Made by a program: the position numbers and the translations under genes. Shown piece by piece: positions 43,034 to 52,231 of a stretch of 64,000 nt of DNA. Where the stretch lies: positions 2,728,001 through 2,792,000 of the forward strand of contig NC_014960.1 of NCBI RefSeq assembly GCF_000199675.1. Direction: 5' to 3'. The notes under the pieces were generated by a model, which was not told the DNA's origin, made no database searches, and saw only the letters and a program-made list of their open reading frames with translations. This DNA comes from Anaerolinea thermophila UNI-1 (lineage in GTDB: Bacteria; Chloroflexota; Anaerolineae; Anaerolineales; Anaerolineaceae). The stretch's first letter is position 1, and each line of letters opens with the position of its first letter.

Positions 43034-46000
43034 AACGACGTTTGTGGCGTTTTTTTCCGCTCCGAGCAGGGGAAGAGACAGGCGTATTGCCATTGTTTCC
43101 TGCAGCAGGCAAAACCTCTGCACTCGGAGCAGATGCACCGGCAGACACCGACTCTCGCGGACGAATGTTGAACATGCGGGCAATCACCCCCATGCGAATA
43201 TCGGCGAGCAACTGTGAGAACATCTCCGAAGCGCGGCTCTTGTACTGCACCAGCGGATCACGCTGAGCATAGGCTTCCAGCCCAATTGAGACACGCAGGG
43301 CTTCCACCCGCGTCAGGTAATCCACCCACAACTCTGAAATCACGCTGAGCAAGAGGGAACGCTGGATTTCATTGGCGCGCCACCAGCCCAGTATTTCTTT
43401 CAGAATGCCGCGCTGTTCGTCAGTCAGAGTCTCCAGCGGTGCATCCAGCGCCTCTTCTCCAAGCGATTCCACGATATATGGATGAAGCCGTGCATCCAGC
43501 TGGCGCAGAGTTTGGCGCAACTGGGTCAGAGTGTAATAATCCACCTCGCCGTAGATTTCTTCCAGAAATTCCTGTGCGCCCTGCAAATGCTCCAGCACCC
43601 GCTGAGTGATGGAATTAGGGTCAGCATCGCCCAGCATCTTTGCCGCCAGATACACCCAGCGCAGGCGGGAAACTTGCTGAACTCCCTGGCGGTGCGTACG
43701 GCGGTCGAACACCATGCGCGTCCCTGTGGAAATGCGAGCGAGTAAATTGAGAATAAGTTGTTCATCCTGCCAATTGGTCTCTTCATCCAGCGATTGGACT
43801 GCGTTGTCCAGATCGCTCACCACCTGCCCATTTGCGCCAAACAAACGTTCGCGCTGACGCGAGAGGTAGGCTTCCACCTCACCCAGCAGAGCCTCGACGG
43901 CTTCGTCCCAATCCATATCACTGAAACGGTTCGGACGCAGGTTGAGCGACTCTCCCAGGCGGCGCTCAACAGCACCAATGACGCGACTCAAGTTCAGGTT
44001 GAACAAATGAGTTTCAATTTGCTCACGGAGATGCTCTTTGAGTTTTTCAGGATCGCTGTCCAGCCAGCGCAGGGCTTCTCCGCTCAGCCGGAAATTGGGC
44101 AGTCGTGCCAGTGCTACCAGTTCTTCAGCATACTCGGCAGGACGACGCTGAGGCATTTCTTCCTTGCGGTCGTCAAGGGTCTCAAAGAAGTTTTCCACCC
44201 CTTCCATGCGTTCATCCACCTGCGTCTGGATGGATTCACCCGTTTTCTCCAGCAAATCCCGCAGGGAGTGAATGAGGTGCTGACTCTCGGCGTCAAAGGC
44301 TTCCTCGGCAATTCCCAGCACGGCATTGCGCAAATACCCCTGCGAAGGATTTGATTTGACCCGCGCCTGCACTTCATCCACCAGCAAGCGCAGGGTGAAG
44401 GACGGATAAATTCGCCCGCCCCATTGCAAAGGCGGCTGGACATCCTCAAGGAACGCCAGCAGTTTCCAGGGACCTTCTTCCTGCTTCAGCGCCTGCGGCA
44501 CGCGCTCCGCCAGTTCGGTCTTGAGCATGTCCTCAATGTCTTCGCTCAAGTCCACCTTGGTGAAAACGCGGTCGCGCTGTTCGTAAATGCGCTTGCGCTG
44601 AGAGTTCAGCACATCGTCGTACTCCAGCAGGTGTTTGCGCACATCAAAGTTCGCGCCTTCCACACGTTCCTGCGACTGCTCTACCAGCCGCCCAACCACT
44701 CCGCTTTCGATGGGCATGCTCTCGTCAATATTCAATCGCTCCATCAACCCCGTCACCTGCTGACCACCGAACAGGCGCATGAGTTCATCATCCAGCGCCA
44801 GGTAGAAGCGCGAGGAGCCCGGGTCGCCCTGACGGGCGGCGCGCCCGCGCAACTGATTGTCAATGCGGCGGGCTTCGTGGCGTTCAGAGCCAATCACATG
44901 CAAACCGCCCAGTTCGCGCACCTTTTCCATCTCTTCCATGTATTGCAGGAAAGCGCGCACCTGCTCTTCGTAAATTCCGTACTCTTCAGGCGGTATCTGC
45001 AAGAGAGCCTGGCGGCGCTCTTCGTTGGTCATGTTGTAGGCGTCGTATCCGGCACGCGCCAGCACGCGGTTGGTATCGCCGAGAATCTCTTCGTCCAGTT
45101 CGCCGCCCAGTTTGATGTCCACACCGCGCCCTGCCATGTTGGTGGCAATGGTCACTGCGCCAAAAGCGCCGGCGCGGGCAATGATTTGCGACTCTTCGTC
45201 ATGCTTGCGGGCATTCAGAACCTGATGAGGAATTCCGCCCTGCAAAGCGCGCTGGAGACGGCTCAAATCGTACCCTTCCACGCCCAGGATGCGCGCCAGC
45301 CGCTGGATGTTCTGCGGCTCTTCCACGTTAAACGACATGGACAGGTTGAGGGTGCGCGCCAATTGCCGCAGTTCGCCGGTTTCAATCTCTTCCAGTTTGC
45401 GGTACAGCGGTTGCAGTTCAGGAATGGCGCGCTCGATAATCTCAATCTTACGCGATTCAATGTACATGTCGCGCAGGAGTTGAATTTGTGCCAGTTTGCG
45501 CAGGTAATCGGCATCCAAACGGCGGGAAAGGCGTTCGGAATGTTCCACCGAAGTCGTACCTACCAGTTGCGGTCTGCCGATGACGTAATACTTGAGAATT
45601 TCCATGGTAATGGCGCGCAGTTTGGCTTCTTCGGTGCGGAACACCACATCGGGGTAATCCTTGCGCTTCCAGAAGATGGGACGCTTCTGCGGATCATCAC
45701 GGCGGGCGTAGTAGGTAAATTTATATCCCTCGGGGTCTTTGGCTTCAACAGGGATGTAAGGGGAATTGGGACGGCTGGCAAGGTACTCCAGGTTGGTTGG
45801 GATGGGAAGCACATCCAGTTTATAAATTTTGTAAAACTCTTCCGACTCGGTTTCTGCCGTACCGCTCATTCCCGCCAGTTTCTGATACATGCGGAAGTAA
45901 TTCTGAATGGTAATGGTCGCGTAGGTGACATTTTCGGGTTCAACCTTGACACCCTCTTTGGCTTCCACTGCCTGATGCAACCCTTCCGACCAGCGTCTGC

Positions 46001-47120
46001 CGGGCATGAGTCGCCCGGTAAACTCGTCAATGATGATGACCTTGCCGCCCTGCACCAGATAATCCTTGTTGCGTTTGTAAAGGAACTGCGCCCGCAGGGC
46101 TTGTTCCAGGTATCCCAGCAGGCGGGCTTGTTCGGGATTAATGTCTTCAGGGCGCTCAGGGTCGCGCAGGGGCTGTCCCAGCAGGGCTTCCACATGGGCT
46201 TCGCCCACCTCGGTCAGGGTGACGGTACGATTCTTCTCGTCAATCTCATAATCCTCGGGGTTCAACTGCTTGACCACTGCCGCCATGCGCACGTACCATT
46301 CGGACTCATCCTGCGCCGGACCGGAGATAATCAACGGTGTGCGGGCTTCGTCAATGAGGATGTTGTCGACCTCGTCCACGATGGCGTAGTAATGTCCGCG
46401 CTGGACGCGGTCTTCCAGGCGCATGGCAAGGTTATCGCGCAGGTAGTCAAAACCAAACTCGCTGTTCGTCCCGTAGGTGATGTCGGCTTTATAGGCTTCA
46501 GCCCGGGAGACCATCTGAAGTTGATGCTGATCCTCATGGGGTGAAGTCTTTTTCAAGTCCACCAGGAAGGCACTGCGTCCGTTATCGGTACGCGCCGCCA
46601 TCTGAAGCACACCGACAGACATGCCCAGCGCCTGATAAATGGGCGCCATCCAGCGGGCATCGCGGCGCGCCAGATAATCGTTGACGGTCACCAGATGCAC
46701 CCCGCGCCCGGTCAGGGCGTTGAGGTACAGTGGCAGAGTTGCCACCAGCGTCTTGCCTTCGCCAGTGCGCATTTCGGCAATGCGTCCGTAGTGCAAAACC
46801 ATGCCGCCAATCAACTGCACATCGTAATGGCGCAAACCAAGGGTGCGCTTGGAAGCCTCGCGCACGGCGGCAAAGGCTTGCGGCAAAATCTCGTTCAGCG
46901 CAGTTTGCTCTGCCTGATAGCGTTCTTTTTCATCCTCAATTCCTTCCACTGCAGTGCGAATGTAGGCACGAAACTCATCCGTCTTGGCGCGCAGGGCGTC
47001 ATCGCTCAGTTTTTCAAACTCGGCTTCCAGCGCGTTGATTTGATCGACAATCTGCGCCAGCCGTTCGATTTCTCGTTTGTTCGGATCCAACCCTAAAAAA
47101 TTGACCAGTTTCTTAAACAT
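43032..47120 (-). CDS. secA: Preprotein translocase ATPase SecA, expanded form
   Basis: Motor ATPase that drives proteins through SecYEG. It has 1362 residues against a usual 800-950. NBD1 has Walker A GEGKT (120-124) in RIAEMRTGEGKTLVAT, the segment ITYGTNSEFGFDYLRDN, and DEVD (249-252). NBD2 has NMAGRGVDIKLGG and QLRGRAARQGDPGSS. An extra helical segment of about 90 residues (536-628) splits NBD2 just before IPHQVLNARKHDEE. After the scaffold motif FDVRKHLLEYDDVLNSQR the C-terminal region runs about 510 residues, far longer than normal, and ends in a basic tail without the zinc motif. ATG at 47120 has an AGAGG site; the frame remains open 33 codons further upstream. Confidence 0.96.
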   Translation of the reverse strand: MFKKLVNFLGLDPNKREIERLAQIVDQINALEAEFEKLSDDALRAKTDEFRAYIRTAVEGIEDEKERYQAEQTALNEILPQAFAAVREASKRTLGLRHYDVQLIGGMVLHYGRIAEMRTGEGKTLVATLPLYLNALTGRGVHLVTVNDYLARRDARWMAPIYQALGMSVGVLQMAARTDNGRSAFLVDLKKTSPHEDQHQLQMVSRAEAYKADITYGTNSEFGFDYLRDNLAMRLEDRVQRGHYYAIVDEVDNILIDEARTPLIISGPAQDESEWYVRMAAVVKQLNPEDYEIDEKNRTVTLTEVGEAHVEALLGQPLRDPERPEDINPEQARLLGYLEQALRAQFLYKRNKDYLVQGGKVIIIDEFTGRLMPGRRWSEGLHQAVEAKEGVKVEPENVTYATITIQNYFRMYQKLAGMSGTAETESEEFYKIYKLDVLPIPTNLEYLASRPNSPYIPVEAKDPEGYKFTYYARRDDPQKRPIFWKRKDYPDVVFRTEEAKLRAITMEILKYYVIGRPQLVGTTSVEHSERLSRRLDADYLRKLAQIQLLRDMYIESRKIEIIERAIPELQPLYRKLEEIETGELRQLARTLNLSMSFNVEEPQNIQRLARILGVEGYDLSRLQRALQGGIPHQVLNARKHDEESQIIARAGAFGAVTIATNMAGRGVDIKLGGELDEEILGDTNRVLARAGYDAYNMTNEERRQALLQIPPEEYGIYEEQVRAFLQYMEEMEKVRELGGLHVIGSERHEARRIDNQLRGRAARQGDPGSSRFYLALDDELMRLFGGQQVTGLMERLNIDESMPIESGVVGRLVEQSQERVEGANFDVRKHLLEYDDVLNSQRKRIYEQRDRVFTKVDLSEDIEDMLKTELAERVPQALKQEEGPWKLLAFLEDVQPPLQWGGRIYPSFTLRLLVDEVQARVKSNPSQGYLRNAVLGIAEEAFDAESQHLIHSLRDLLEKTGESIQTQVDERMEGVENFFETLDDRKEEMPQRRPAEYAEELVALARLPNFRLSGEALRWLDSDPEKLKEHLREQIETHLFNLNLSRVIGAVERRLGESLNLRPNRFSDMDWDEAVEALLGEVEAYLSRQRERLFGANGQVVSDLDNAVQSLDEETNWQDEQLILNLLARISTGTRMVFDRRTHRQGVQQVSRLRWVYLAAKMLGDADPNSITQRVLEHLQGAQEFLEEIYGEVDYYTLTQLRQTLRQLDARLHPYIVESLGEEALDAPLETLTDEQRGILKEILGWWRANEIQRSLLLSVISELWVDYLTRVEALRVSIGLEAYAQRDPLVQYKSRASEMFSQLLADIRMGVIARMFNIRPRESVSAGASAPSAEVLPAAGNNGNTPVSSPARSGKKRHKRR

Positions 47121-47141
47121 ACCCAAAACCTCTGATGCTGG

Positions 47142-47150
47142 ATTATAGCA
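47142..47150 (-). promoter_or_regulatory. Extended -10 promoter of secA
   Basis: TGCTATAAT on the minus strand, about 21 nt before the start codon. The TGn extension compensates for a poor -35 region; the 5' UTR would be about 15 nt and still holds AGAGG. Confidence 0.5.
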
Positions 47151-47258
47151 CAGGGCAAACCCGCCCCTGGTGAATAAATGCTCGAAAAGATTAAGGAATT
47201 TCTCATCCGAAAGAGTCAAAGTTTTGTCAACATTCTCCCAATCTGGTGAAAAATCTTC

Positions 47259-47264
47259 TATAAT
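47259..47264 (+). promoter_or_regulatory. -10 box of a predicted leaderless zinc-ribbon operon mRNA
   Basis: TATAAT ends 6 nt before the ATG at 47271, with no ribosome site in GCAGGT beyond a weak AGG. Transcription would start at or next to the start codon. Confidence 0.5.
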
Positions 47265-47270
47265 GCAGGT

Positions 47271-48074
47271 ATGGATTCCCCGCTCCCGTCAACCACCCTG
47301 ACCTGCACCCAATGTGGCGGAGAACTGCACCCTGATGAAGGGCAGGTTTTTCTCACCTGCCCGTACTGCAGTGCCACCGTGTATGTGGATAAAAGCCGTG
47401 TGGTCTTCCACTGGTACGTAGCGCCTACACTGGACGAATCCCAAGCCCGCGCCGCTCTGTACCGCTGGATGTCCGGCAATGAGACAGTCAAGGATCTGGA
47501 TCAGAAATCGCAGGTGGTGGACGTGCAGTTCCAGTATTTCCCATTATGGTATTTGCGGGTGAAACAAAACGGCGGGGAAATTATCCGTCTCCAGCCTGCC
47601 GCGGCAACCGCTCAAACCGAAGTAGCGCACCTGCAAATCCCCGCTGGCGACCTGCGCCGTTACGAGTCCTCACTGGATGCGCGCGCGGTACAGCCAACCG
47701 TGCCATTGGATGCGGCGCTGGAGTGGACAGCCCAAAGCCAGGAGAAACTCGAAGTCCTGGAAAGTGCACTGGTGCATGTGCCGCTGTACGTCTTCCGCTA
47801 TGTATTTCGCGGGAAACCCTTCACCGCGATTGTAGACGGCTCGAGCGCGCGGGTGCTGGCAAACCTCTATCCCGCCAAAGATGAACTGCCTTACCGCACG
47901 GTCGGTGCAGTCGCCGCGGGGGTGTACCTTTGTCTGGCGTTGATTCCTGTCATAATGGGGCTGGTGAGCGGCGGAGAAAACGCCACCGCAGGGTTTTTCA
48001 TCTGCACCGGCTTGGGGGTTGTCATCGCCCCGCTCTTATTGATGTGGGCATTGTGGGTTGCGGCAAAAGTATGA
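47271..48074 (+). CDS. Zinc-ribbon membrane protein of unknown function (first of three)
   Basis: 267 residues. N-terminal zinc ribbon: LTCTQCGGEL and LTCPYCSATV (two CxxC pairs, about 11-33). A middle soluble domain contains FQYFPLWYLRVKQNGGEI. Two transmembrane helices close the protein (about 208-231, GAVAAGVYLCLALIPVIMG, and 240-264). I do not recognise the family. The two following genes have the same ribbon plus a PFW/PLW motif, so the three look like diverged paralogues. Starts and stops overlap (ATGA at 48071), which means tight co-translation. Confidence 0.75.
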   Translation: MDSPLPSTTLTCTQCGGELHPDEGQVFLTCPYCSATVYVDKSRVVFHWYVAPTLDESQARAALYRWMSGNETVKDLDQKSQVVDVQFQYFPLWYLRVKQNGGEIIRLQPAAATAQTEVAHLQIPAGDLRRYESSLDARAVQPTVPLDAALEWTAQSQEKLEVLESALVHVPLYVFRYVFRGKPFTAIVDGSSARVLANLYPAKDELPYRTVGAVAAGVYLCLALIPVIMGLVSGGENATAGFFICTGLGVVIAPLLLMWALWVAAKV

Positions 48075-49102
48075 GCACACAAGCATTGCACGGCTTAACC
48101 TGTCCACGCTGCGGCGGCACTGTCCCCGTGCCTGAAGGGCAACGGCTGGTGATTTGCCCATACTGCGACCTGCGTTCAGTGGTCAGTGGTGAGGGCGGGG
48201 TACGGCGCTATCAGGTGCCTTTGCGGGTGGAACGCGAAGCAGCCGAAAAAGCCTTTCGAGCCTTCCTGTCCAGCAGTCCCTCCATTGCCTCCGGCGTAAC
48301 TCGCGAAGCGCAATTAAGTGAGATATTCCTGGTGTACCTGCCATTCTGGTCAGCATGGGGAAAGGGTGTAGCCTGGGCGTTTGGTCAACAGCGGGTCGGC
48401 TCGGGAGATAACGCCCGTTACGAACCGCGCGAACGTCGCGCCACTGCCGAACTCATCTGGACACAGGTGGCTTGCGATGTCGGCGAGTTCGGCGTGCAAC
48501 GCATTGAACTGAAAGGCTGTCCGCTCGAACCCTTTGACCCCGAAGCCCTGCACCGCAAAGGCATGGTATTTGAGCCGGTCGGCTCGCCTCAGCAAGCCCT
48601 GCAGGAAGCCCAACAGTCTTTCGAGAATCATATTCAGGGAAAGGTTTCTCTCTCCCGTACCGCGCAGGTCTTCACCCGCATCCTCAACCCGCGGCTGGGG
48701 CTGGTGTACTATCCCATCTGGGTGGTGCGCTACCTGCATAAACAGCGTGCCTACCAGGTGGTGATCGATGGATATCACGGCAACGTGCTGTACGGCAAAG
48801 CCCCGGGCAACCTGCTGATGCGCGCCCTTACCCTGGTTGGCGGTATGGCTTTTGGCGCTTTCCTGGCAGTAGATGTTCCTGCACTGATTGTTTCCCTCTC
48901 GGGCGACGAGGATATCCTTGGACTGGCGCTGATTGCCCTGGGTATCGGACTGGCACTGATGTTTGGCGGGTATCAGCGCTTCCGCCATGGCGAACATTAC
49001 GAATATCACCGTCTCAAAGGTGAACCTTCTGCCCTGCTGGAACTGGGAGAAAACACCGACCTCTCGCAATTTGTCAAGGCACTTCGGGAGTGGAACGAAT
49101 GA
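48071..49102 (+). CDS. Zinc-ribbon membrane protein of unknown function (second of three)
   Basis: 343 residues. Zinc ribbon LTCPRCGGTV and ICPYCDLRSVV at about 10-35. A long soluble part follows with YLPFWSAWGKGVAW and a later YYPIWVVRYLHKQRAYQVVIDG, which echoes the first protein's FPLWYLRVK. Two C-terminal transmembrane helices are near 255-283 and 290-310 (LGLALIALGIGLALMFGG), then a short charged tail. It overlaps both neighbours by 4 nt. Unknown family; probably a partner of the other two. Confidence 0.75.
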   Translation: MSTQALHGLTCPRCGGTVPVPEGQRLVICPYCDLRSVVSGEGGVRRYQVPLRVEREAAEKAFRAFLSSSPSIASGVTREAQLSEIFLVYLPFWSAWGKGVAWAFGQQRVGSGDNARYEPRERRATAELIWTQVACDVGEFGVQRIELKGCPLEPFDPEALHRKGMVFEPVGSPQQALQEAQQSFENHIQGKVSLSRTAQVFTRILNPRLGLVYYPIWVVRYLHKQRAYQVVIDGYHGNVLYGKAPGNLLMRALTLVGGMAFGAFLAVDVPALIVSLSGDEDILGLALIALGIGLALMFGGYQRFRHGEHYEYHRLKGEPSALLELGENTDLSQFVKALREWNE

Positions 49103-49641
49103 CGCAACCCGTACGATTGATTCCGCTGTTGTGTCCCCATTGCCAAAACCCCATCCCTGCCCAACCCGATGAGGTGGCGTGGGTCTGTACTAACTGCCAG
49201 AAGGGTTTACTGCTGGATGAAAGCAAAGGCGCGGTGCCGCTGAACATTTTTTTCCATGCCGGGCTTTCCGCAGGAAAAACCGGCGCGCCCTTCTGGGTGA
49301 CGCGCGGACGGGTTGTGTTTCAACAGCGGGAGACCTATCGAGGAAATGAGAAAAAAGCCATGCAAGCCTTCTGGGCAGAGCCGCGCCTCTTTGCCATTCC
49401 TGCCTATGCCCTGCCTCTGGAAGAGGCTATCGCCCTGGGGGTAAAATTTTTACAACAGCCTCTTAAGATGGAAGCGGGCAAACCTGCGCCTTTCCTGCCC
49501 ATTGTGGTTTCCCCGCAGGATGTGCATCCCCTGGCAGAATTTATTGTGATGAGCATAGAAGCCGAGCGCAAAGATGCCCTGCGACAGTTAACCTTCACGC
49601 TTTCTCTGGAGCCTCTGCAATGCTGGATTCTTCCCGTCTGA
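49099..49641 (+). CDS. Zinc-ribbon protein of unknown function (third of three)
   Basis: 180 residues, without transmembrane helices. Zinc ribbon LLCPHCQNPI and WVCTNCQKGLLL at about 12-40, followed by GAPFWVTRGRVVFQQRETY, matching the aromatic motif of the two membrane proteins upstream. It is soluble, and may be the cytosolic member of a complex. Its start overlaps the preceding stop by 4 nt, and its end overlaps the next gene by 22 nt. Confidence 0.7.
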   Translation: MTQPVRLIPLLCPHCQNPIPAQPDEVAWVCTNCQKGLLLDESKGAVPLNIFFHAGLSAGKTGAPFWVTRGRVVFQQRETYRGNEKKAMQAFWAEPRLFAIPAYALPLEEAIALGVKFLQQPLKMEAGKPAPFLPIVVSPQDVHPLAEFIVMSIEAERKDALRQLTFTLSLEPLQCWILPV

Positions 49642-50648
49642 AATCTGTCCTGCTGGCAACCCTCGTGCTGCTGGCGGGGGTTCTGGCTGCCTGCGAAAAG
49701 CCTGTCCCTTCTCAATCTGCCATCACGGCCTACTTCACCAACCCGGTTTCGCCGGCGCAAAATCAAGCCCTGCAAAATGCACTGGTAGATTCGCTGAACA
49801 ACGCCAGCACTTCGGTTGATATTGCCATGTACAACTTTAATCTGCTGGAAGTGGGTAATGCTCTGCGCAACGCCCGCCAAAACGGCGTAAAGGTGCGCCT
49901 GGTGGTGGACTCGGACGCCCTGGACAGCAACCTGCTCCAGCAACTGCGCAGAGAAGGGTTTGAAGTGCTAGGCGACCGCCGGGAAACGTTAATGCACAAC
50001 AAGTTTATCGTCATCGACCGGAAAATCGTCTGGACGGGTTCATTGAACCTGACCTACGGCGGGTTGACCAACGACGAGAACAATCTGGTGTGCATTGAAT
50101 CGCCCGAACTGGCACAGCGCTACACCGAAGAATTTAATGAGATGTTCGAAGAGGACGTTTTTGGCGGCGGAGAACCTCTGGGAGCGCGCTCTGCGCTTTC
50201 CCTGAACGGCAGTGATGCCTGGCTGTATTTTTCTCCCGAAGACCGTCCCTCTCAAGCCATCGTGGATCGCGTGAAGCAAGCCCAAACCTCCATTGACATT
50301 CTGGCTTACAACTTTACCCTGAACGACTTACGCGACGCTCTGCTGGAAGCCGCTCATCGCGGGCTGGATGTACGCATTGTATTCGACGCTGATCAAGCCG
50401 CTTCCACCGGCGGGGAGTATTCAACCTTGAAGAATGCCGGGCTGGATGTGCGTCTGGATGGGGCTTCTGGACTGATGCACCACAAGGCCATCATCCTGGA
50501 CAGGAACACGGTCATCTTTGGCTCATACAACTTCACCCGCAGTGCCGACCTGAACAATGATGAAAATGTGTTGATCATTGACAACAAAGAACTGGCAAAA
50601 CAGTTTCGCCAAACGTTTGAACGAATTTATTCCCAAGCACAACCTTAA
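49620..50648 (+). CDS. Phospholipase D-superfamily lipoprotein (two HKD motifs)
   Basis: 342 residues. Signal peptide with lipobox LAAC at Cys25 (VLLAGVLAAC), so anchored outside the membrane. Two complete HxKxxxxD motifs are seen, MHNKFIVIDR followed by GSLN, and MHHKAIILDR followed by GSYN. This is the bacterial PLD/Nuc architecture, with both active-site halves on one chain. Substrates could be phospholipids or DNA. TCTGGAG precedes the ATG; the gene overlaps the third zinc-ribbon gene by 22 nt and belongs to the same operon. Confidence 0.92.
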   Translation: MLDSSRLKSVLLATLVLLAGVLAACEKPVPSQSAITAYFTNPVSPAQNQALQNALVDSLNNASTSVDIAMYNFNLLEVGNALRNARQNGVKVRLVVDSDALDSNLLQQLRREGFEVLGDRRETLMHNKFIVIDRKIVWTGSLNLTYGGLTNDENNLVCIESPELAQRYTEEFNEMFEEDVFGGGEPLGARSALSLNGSDAWLYFSPEDRPSQAIVDRVKQAQTSIDILAYNFTLNDLRDALLEAAHRGLDVRIVFDADQAASTGGEYSTLKNAGLDVRLDGASGLMHHKAIILDRNTVIFGSYNFTRSADLNNDENVLIIDNKELAKQFRQTFERIYSQAQP

Positions 50649-50735
50649 CAATGGGTTAAGCGTGCAGGATTTCTCATCCAAACCCCAACGATGAGCATAT
50701 AATCAAAGAGACAAACTTACTTTCTGGAGACTCTC

Positions 50736-51215
50736 ATGAAACAATGGAAAACTCCTCCCGCGATGATGATTGACCCCACAAAAACCTACTACGCCACCAT
50801 TGAGACAGAAAAAGGCAACATCGAACTGGAACTGTATCCGCAATACGCGCCCAAGACGGTCAACAACTTTGTGTTTCTGGCACAGGAAGGTTTCTACGAC
50901 GGGGTGTCTTTTCATCGCGTGATTGCCAACTTCGTCATTCAGGGCGGAGACCCTACCGGTACCGGCGCTGGCGGACCGGGATACCGCTTCGAAGACGAGG
51001 TAAAAAATAACCCCCTCAAACATGAGCGCGGAGTGATCTCCATGGCAAACGCCGGACCCAACACCAACGGCAGTCAGTTCTTCATCACCCACTCCCCACA
51101 ACCCCACCTGAACGGACGTCATACTGTGTTCGGCAAGGTGATTAAGGGCATGGAGGTTGTGGACGCCATTCGTCAGGGCGACAAAATGCTGAAGGTGACC
51201 GTCCGCGCCGGATAA
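50736..51215 (+). CDS. Peptidyl-prolyl cis-trans isomerase, cyclophilin type
   Basis: 159-residue cyclophilin that speeds proline isomerisation during folding. GFYDGVSFHRVIANFVIQGGDPTGTG carries the active-site Phe/Arg (in blocks below), and NTNGSQFFITHSPQPHLNGRHTVFG holds the Gln, Phe and His positions in truncated form. There is no signal peptide, so it is cytoplasmic. An ATATAATC box lies near 50698 and TCTGGAG precedes the ATG, suggesting a transcript separate from the PLD gene. Confidence 0.95.
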   Translation: MKQWKTPPAMMIDPTKTYYATIETEKGNIELELYPQYAPKTVNNFVFLAQEGFYDGVSFHRVIANFVIQGGDPTGTGAGGPGYRFEDEVKNNPLKHERGVISMANAGPNTNGSQFFITHSPQPHLNGRHTVFGKVIKGMEVVDAIRQGDKMLKVTVRAG

Positions 51216-51240
51216 GGTTCATCCTTCTGGCGCAAAAGAC

Positions 51241-51747
51241 ATGTCTTTCTTTGAAACCCTGTTTGAACGTTACGAGTTACCCCCCTTCATTCTGGCATTC
51301 GTCTTTGTTGCGGCAGGGCTGGGTACGGCGTATCTTCTCGGGCAGGTGCACACCCTGACCTGCGAGCGCACCGCAGAACGCCAGAATTGCCGAATAGATG
51401 TCTCCTGGATGGGCATCCTGCCCCTACGTCATCAAACCCTGCCCCGGCTGGAAGGTGCATGGGTGGATGAATCCTGCGATGAGGATGGATGCACTTATCG
51501 GGTTGTGTTGCAAACAGTAAGCGCCGATTTTCCTTTAGGGGTGGGTTACTCTTCGGGAAAAGCATCTAAAGAAGAAATCGTTCAAAAGATTCAGGCTTTT
51601 GTGAAAAACCCTGCTCAGCCTGTGCTGGAAGTCAAAACAGGGGGTGGGTTGTGGATTTTGTTCCCTCTGGTCTTCTTATTGACCGGATTCTGGTTGGGAA
51701 TTTCACCCTTCCTCTCAACCCTCTTTCCTGTTCAAAATAAGCCTTAA
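51241..51747 (+). CDS. Small membrane protein of unknown function
   Basis: 168 residues with two transmembrane helices, about 16-36 (FILAFVFVAAGLGTAYLLG) and 138-160 (LWILFPLVFLLTGFWLGIS). The loop between them contains four cysteines (CERTAERQNC and CDEDGC) that could form disulfides if outside. I do not recognise the family. It is 25 nt after the cyclophilin gene and may be co-transcribed. Confidence 0.65.
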   Translation: MSFFETLFERYELPPFILAFVFVAAGLGTAYLLGQVHTLTCERTAERQNCRIDVSWMGILPLRHQTLPRLEGAWVDESCDEDGCTYRVVLQTVSADFPLGVGYSSGKASKEEIVQKIQAFVKNPAQPVLEVKTGGGLWILFPLVFLLTGFWLGISPFLSTLFPVQNKP

Positions 51748-51818
51748 CCTGCAACCTTTTGAAACAGGAATCGTAAACAATACTGGAACAGCACAAAGGG
51801 CTGGAAAGGTAGTTGGTT

Positions 51819-52190
51819 ATGGAAAACCCGCAGGAAACCCCTTCATCTTCCAAAAGCAGTTGGGATGAGGTTGCCAGCGAATTAAGCGCGCTGGGTAACA
51901 GCCTTGCCAAAGCCTTCTCGGCATTGTGGACTCGGGTTGAATCGAGTGAGGAAGCCCGCCAGGTCAAAGAAGGACTGGAATCGGCACTTCAACAGGTGGA
52001 ACAAGCCTTAAAAGAAGCCGCCGAAACCCCTGAAGCGCAGGAGGTCAAACTTCATGCCCGTAACACTCTGGAGCATTTGCGCACGGCGGGGGAGCAAACT
52101 GTGCAGGAAGTTCAACCCCAAATCGTGGAAGGCTTACAAAAACTCAACGATGAACTGGAACACCTCATCGAGCAGTTAAGGCAGAAATAA
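51819..52190 (+). CDS. Small helical/coiled-coil protein
   Basis: About 123 residues, acidic and fully helical with heptads (for example VEQALKEAAETPEAQEVKL and LNDELEHLIEQLRQK). No membrane segment. ATG at 51819 follows GGAAAGG. It recalls small accessory coiled-coil proteins found near bactofilins or stress proteins, but no family is recognised. It lies 41 nt before the bactofilin-like gene. Confidence 0.65.
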   Translation: MENPQETPSSSKSSWDEVASELSALGNSLAKAFSALWTRVESSEEARQVKEGLESALQQVEQALKEAAETPEAQEVKLHARNTLEHLRTAGEQTVQEVQPQIVEGLQKLNDELEHLIEQLRQK

Positions 52191-52231
52191 CGCTTCGGCG
52201 AATTTAAGTTTTATCCAAAGGAGAGAGACTT

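Noticed and set aside
44424..46544. Long open frame (706 codons) opposite secA
   Set aside because: Antisense to the SecA motor domains; rich in His, Phe and Gln from reverse-reading Glu/Leu codons, with no domain.
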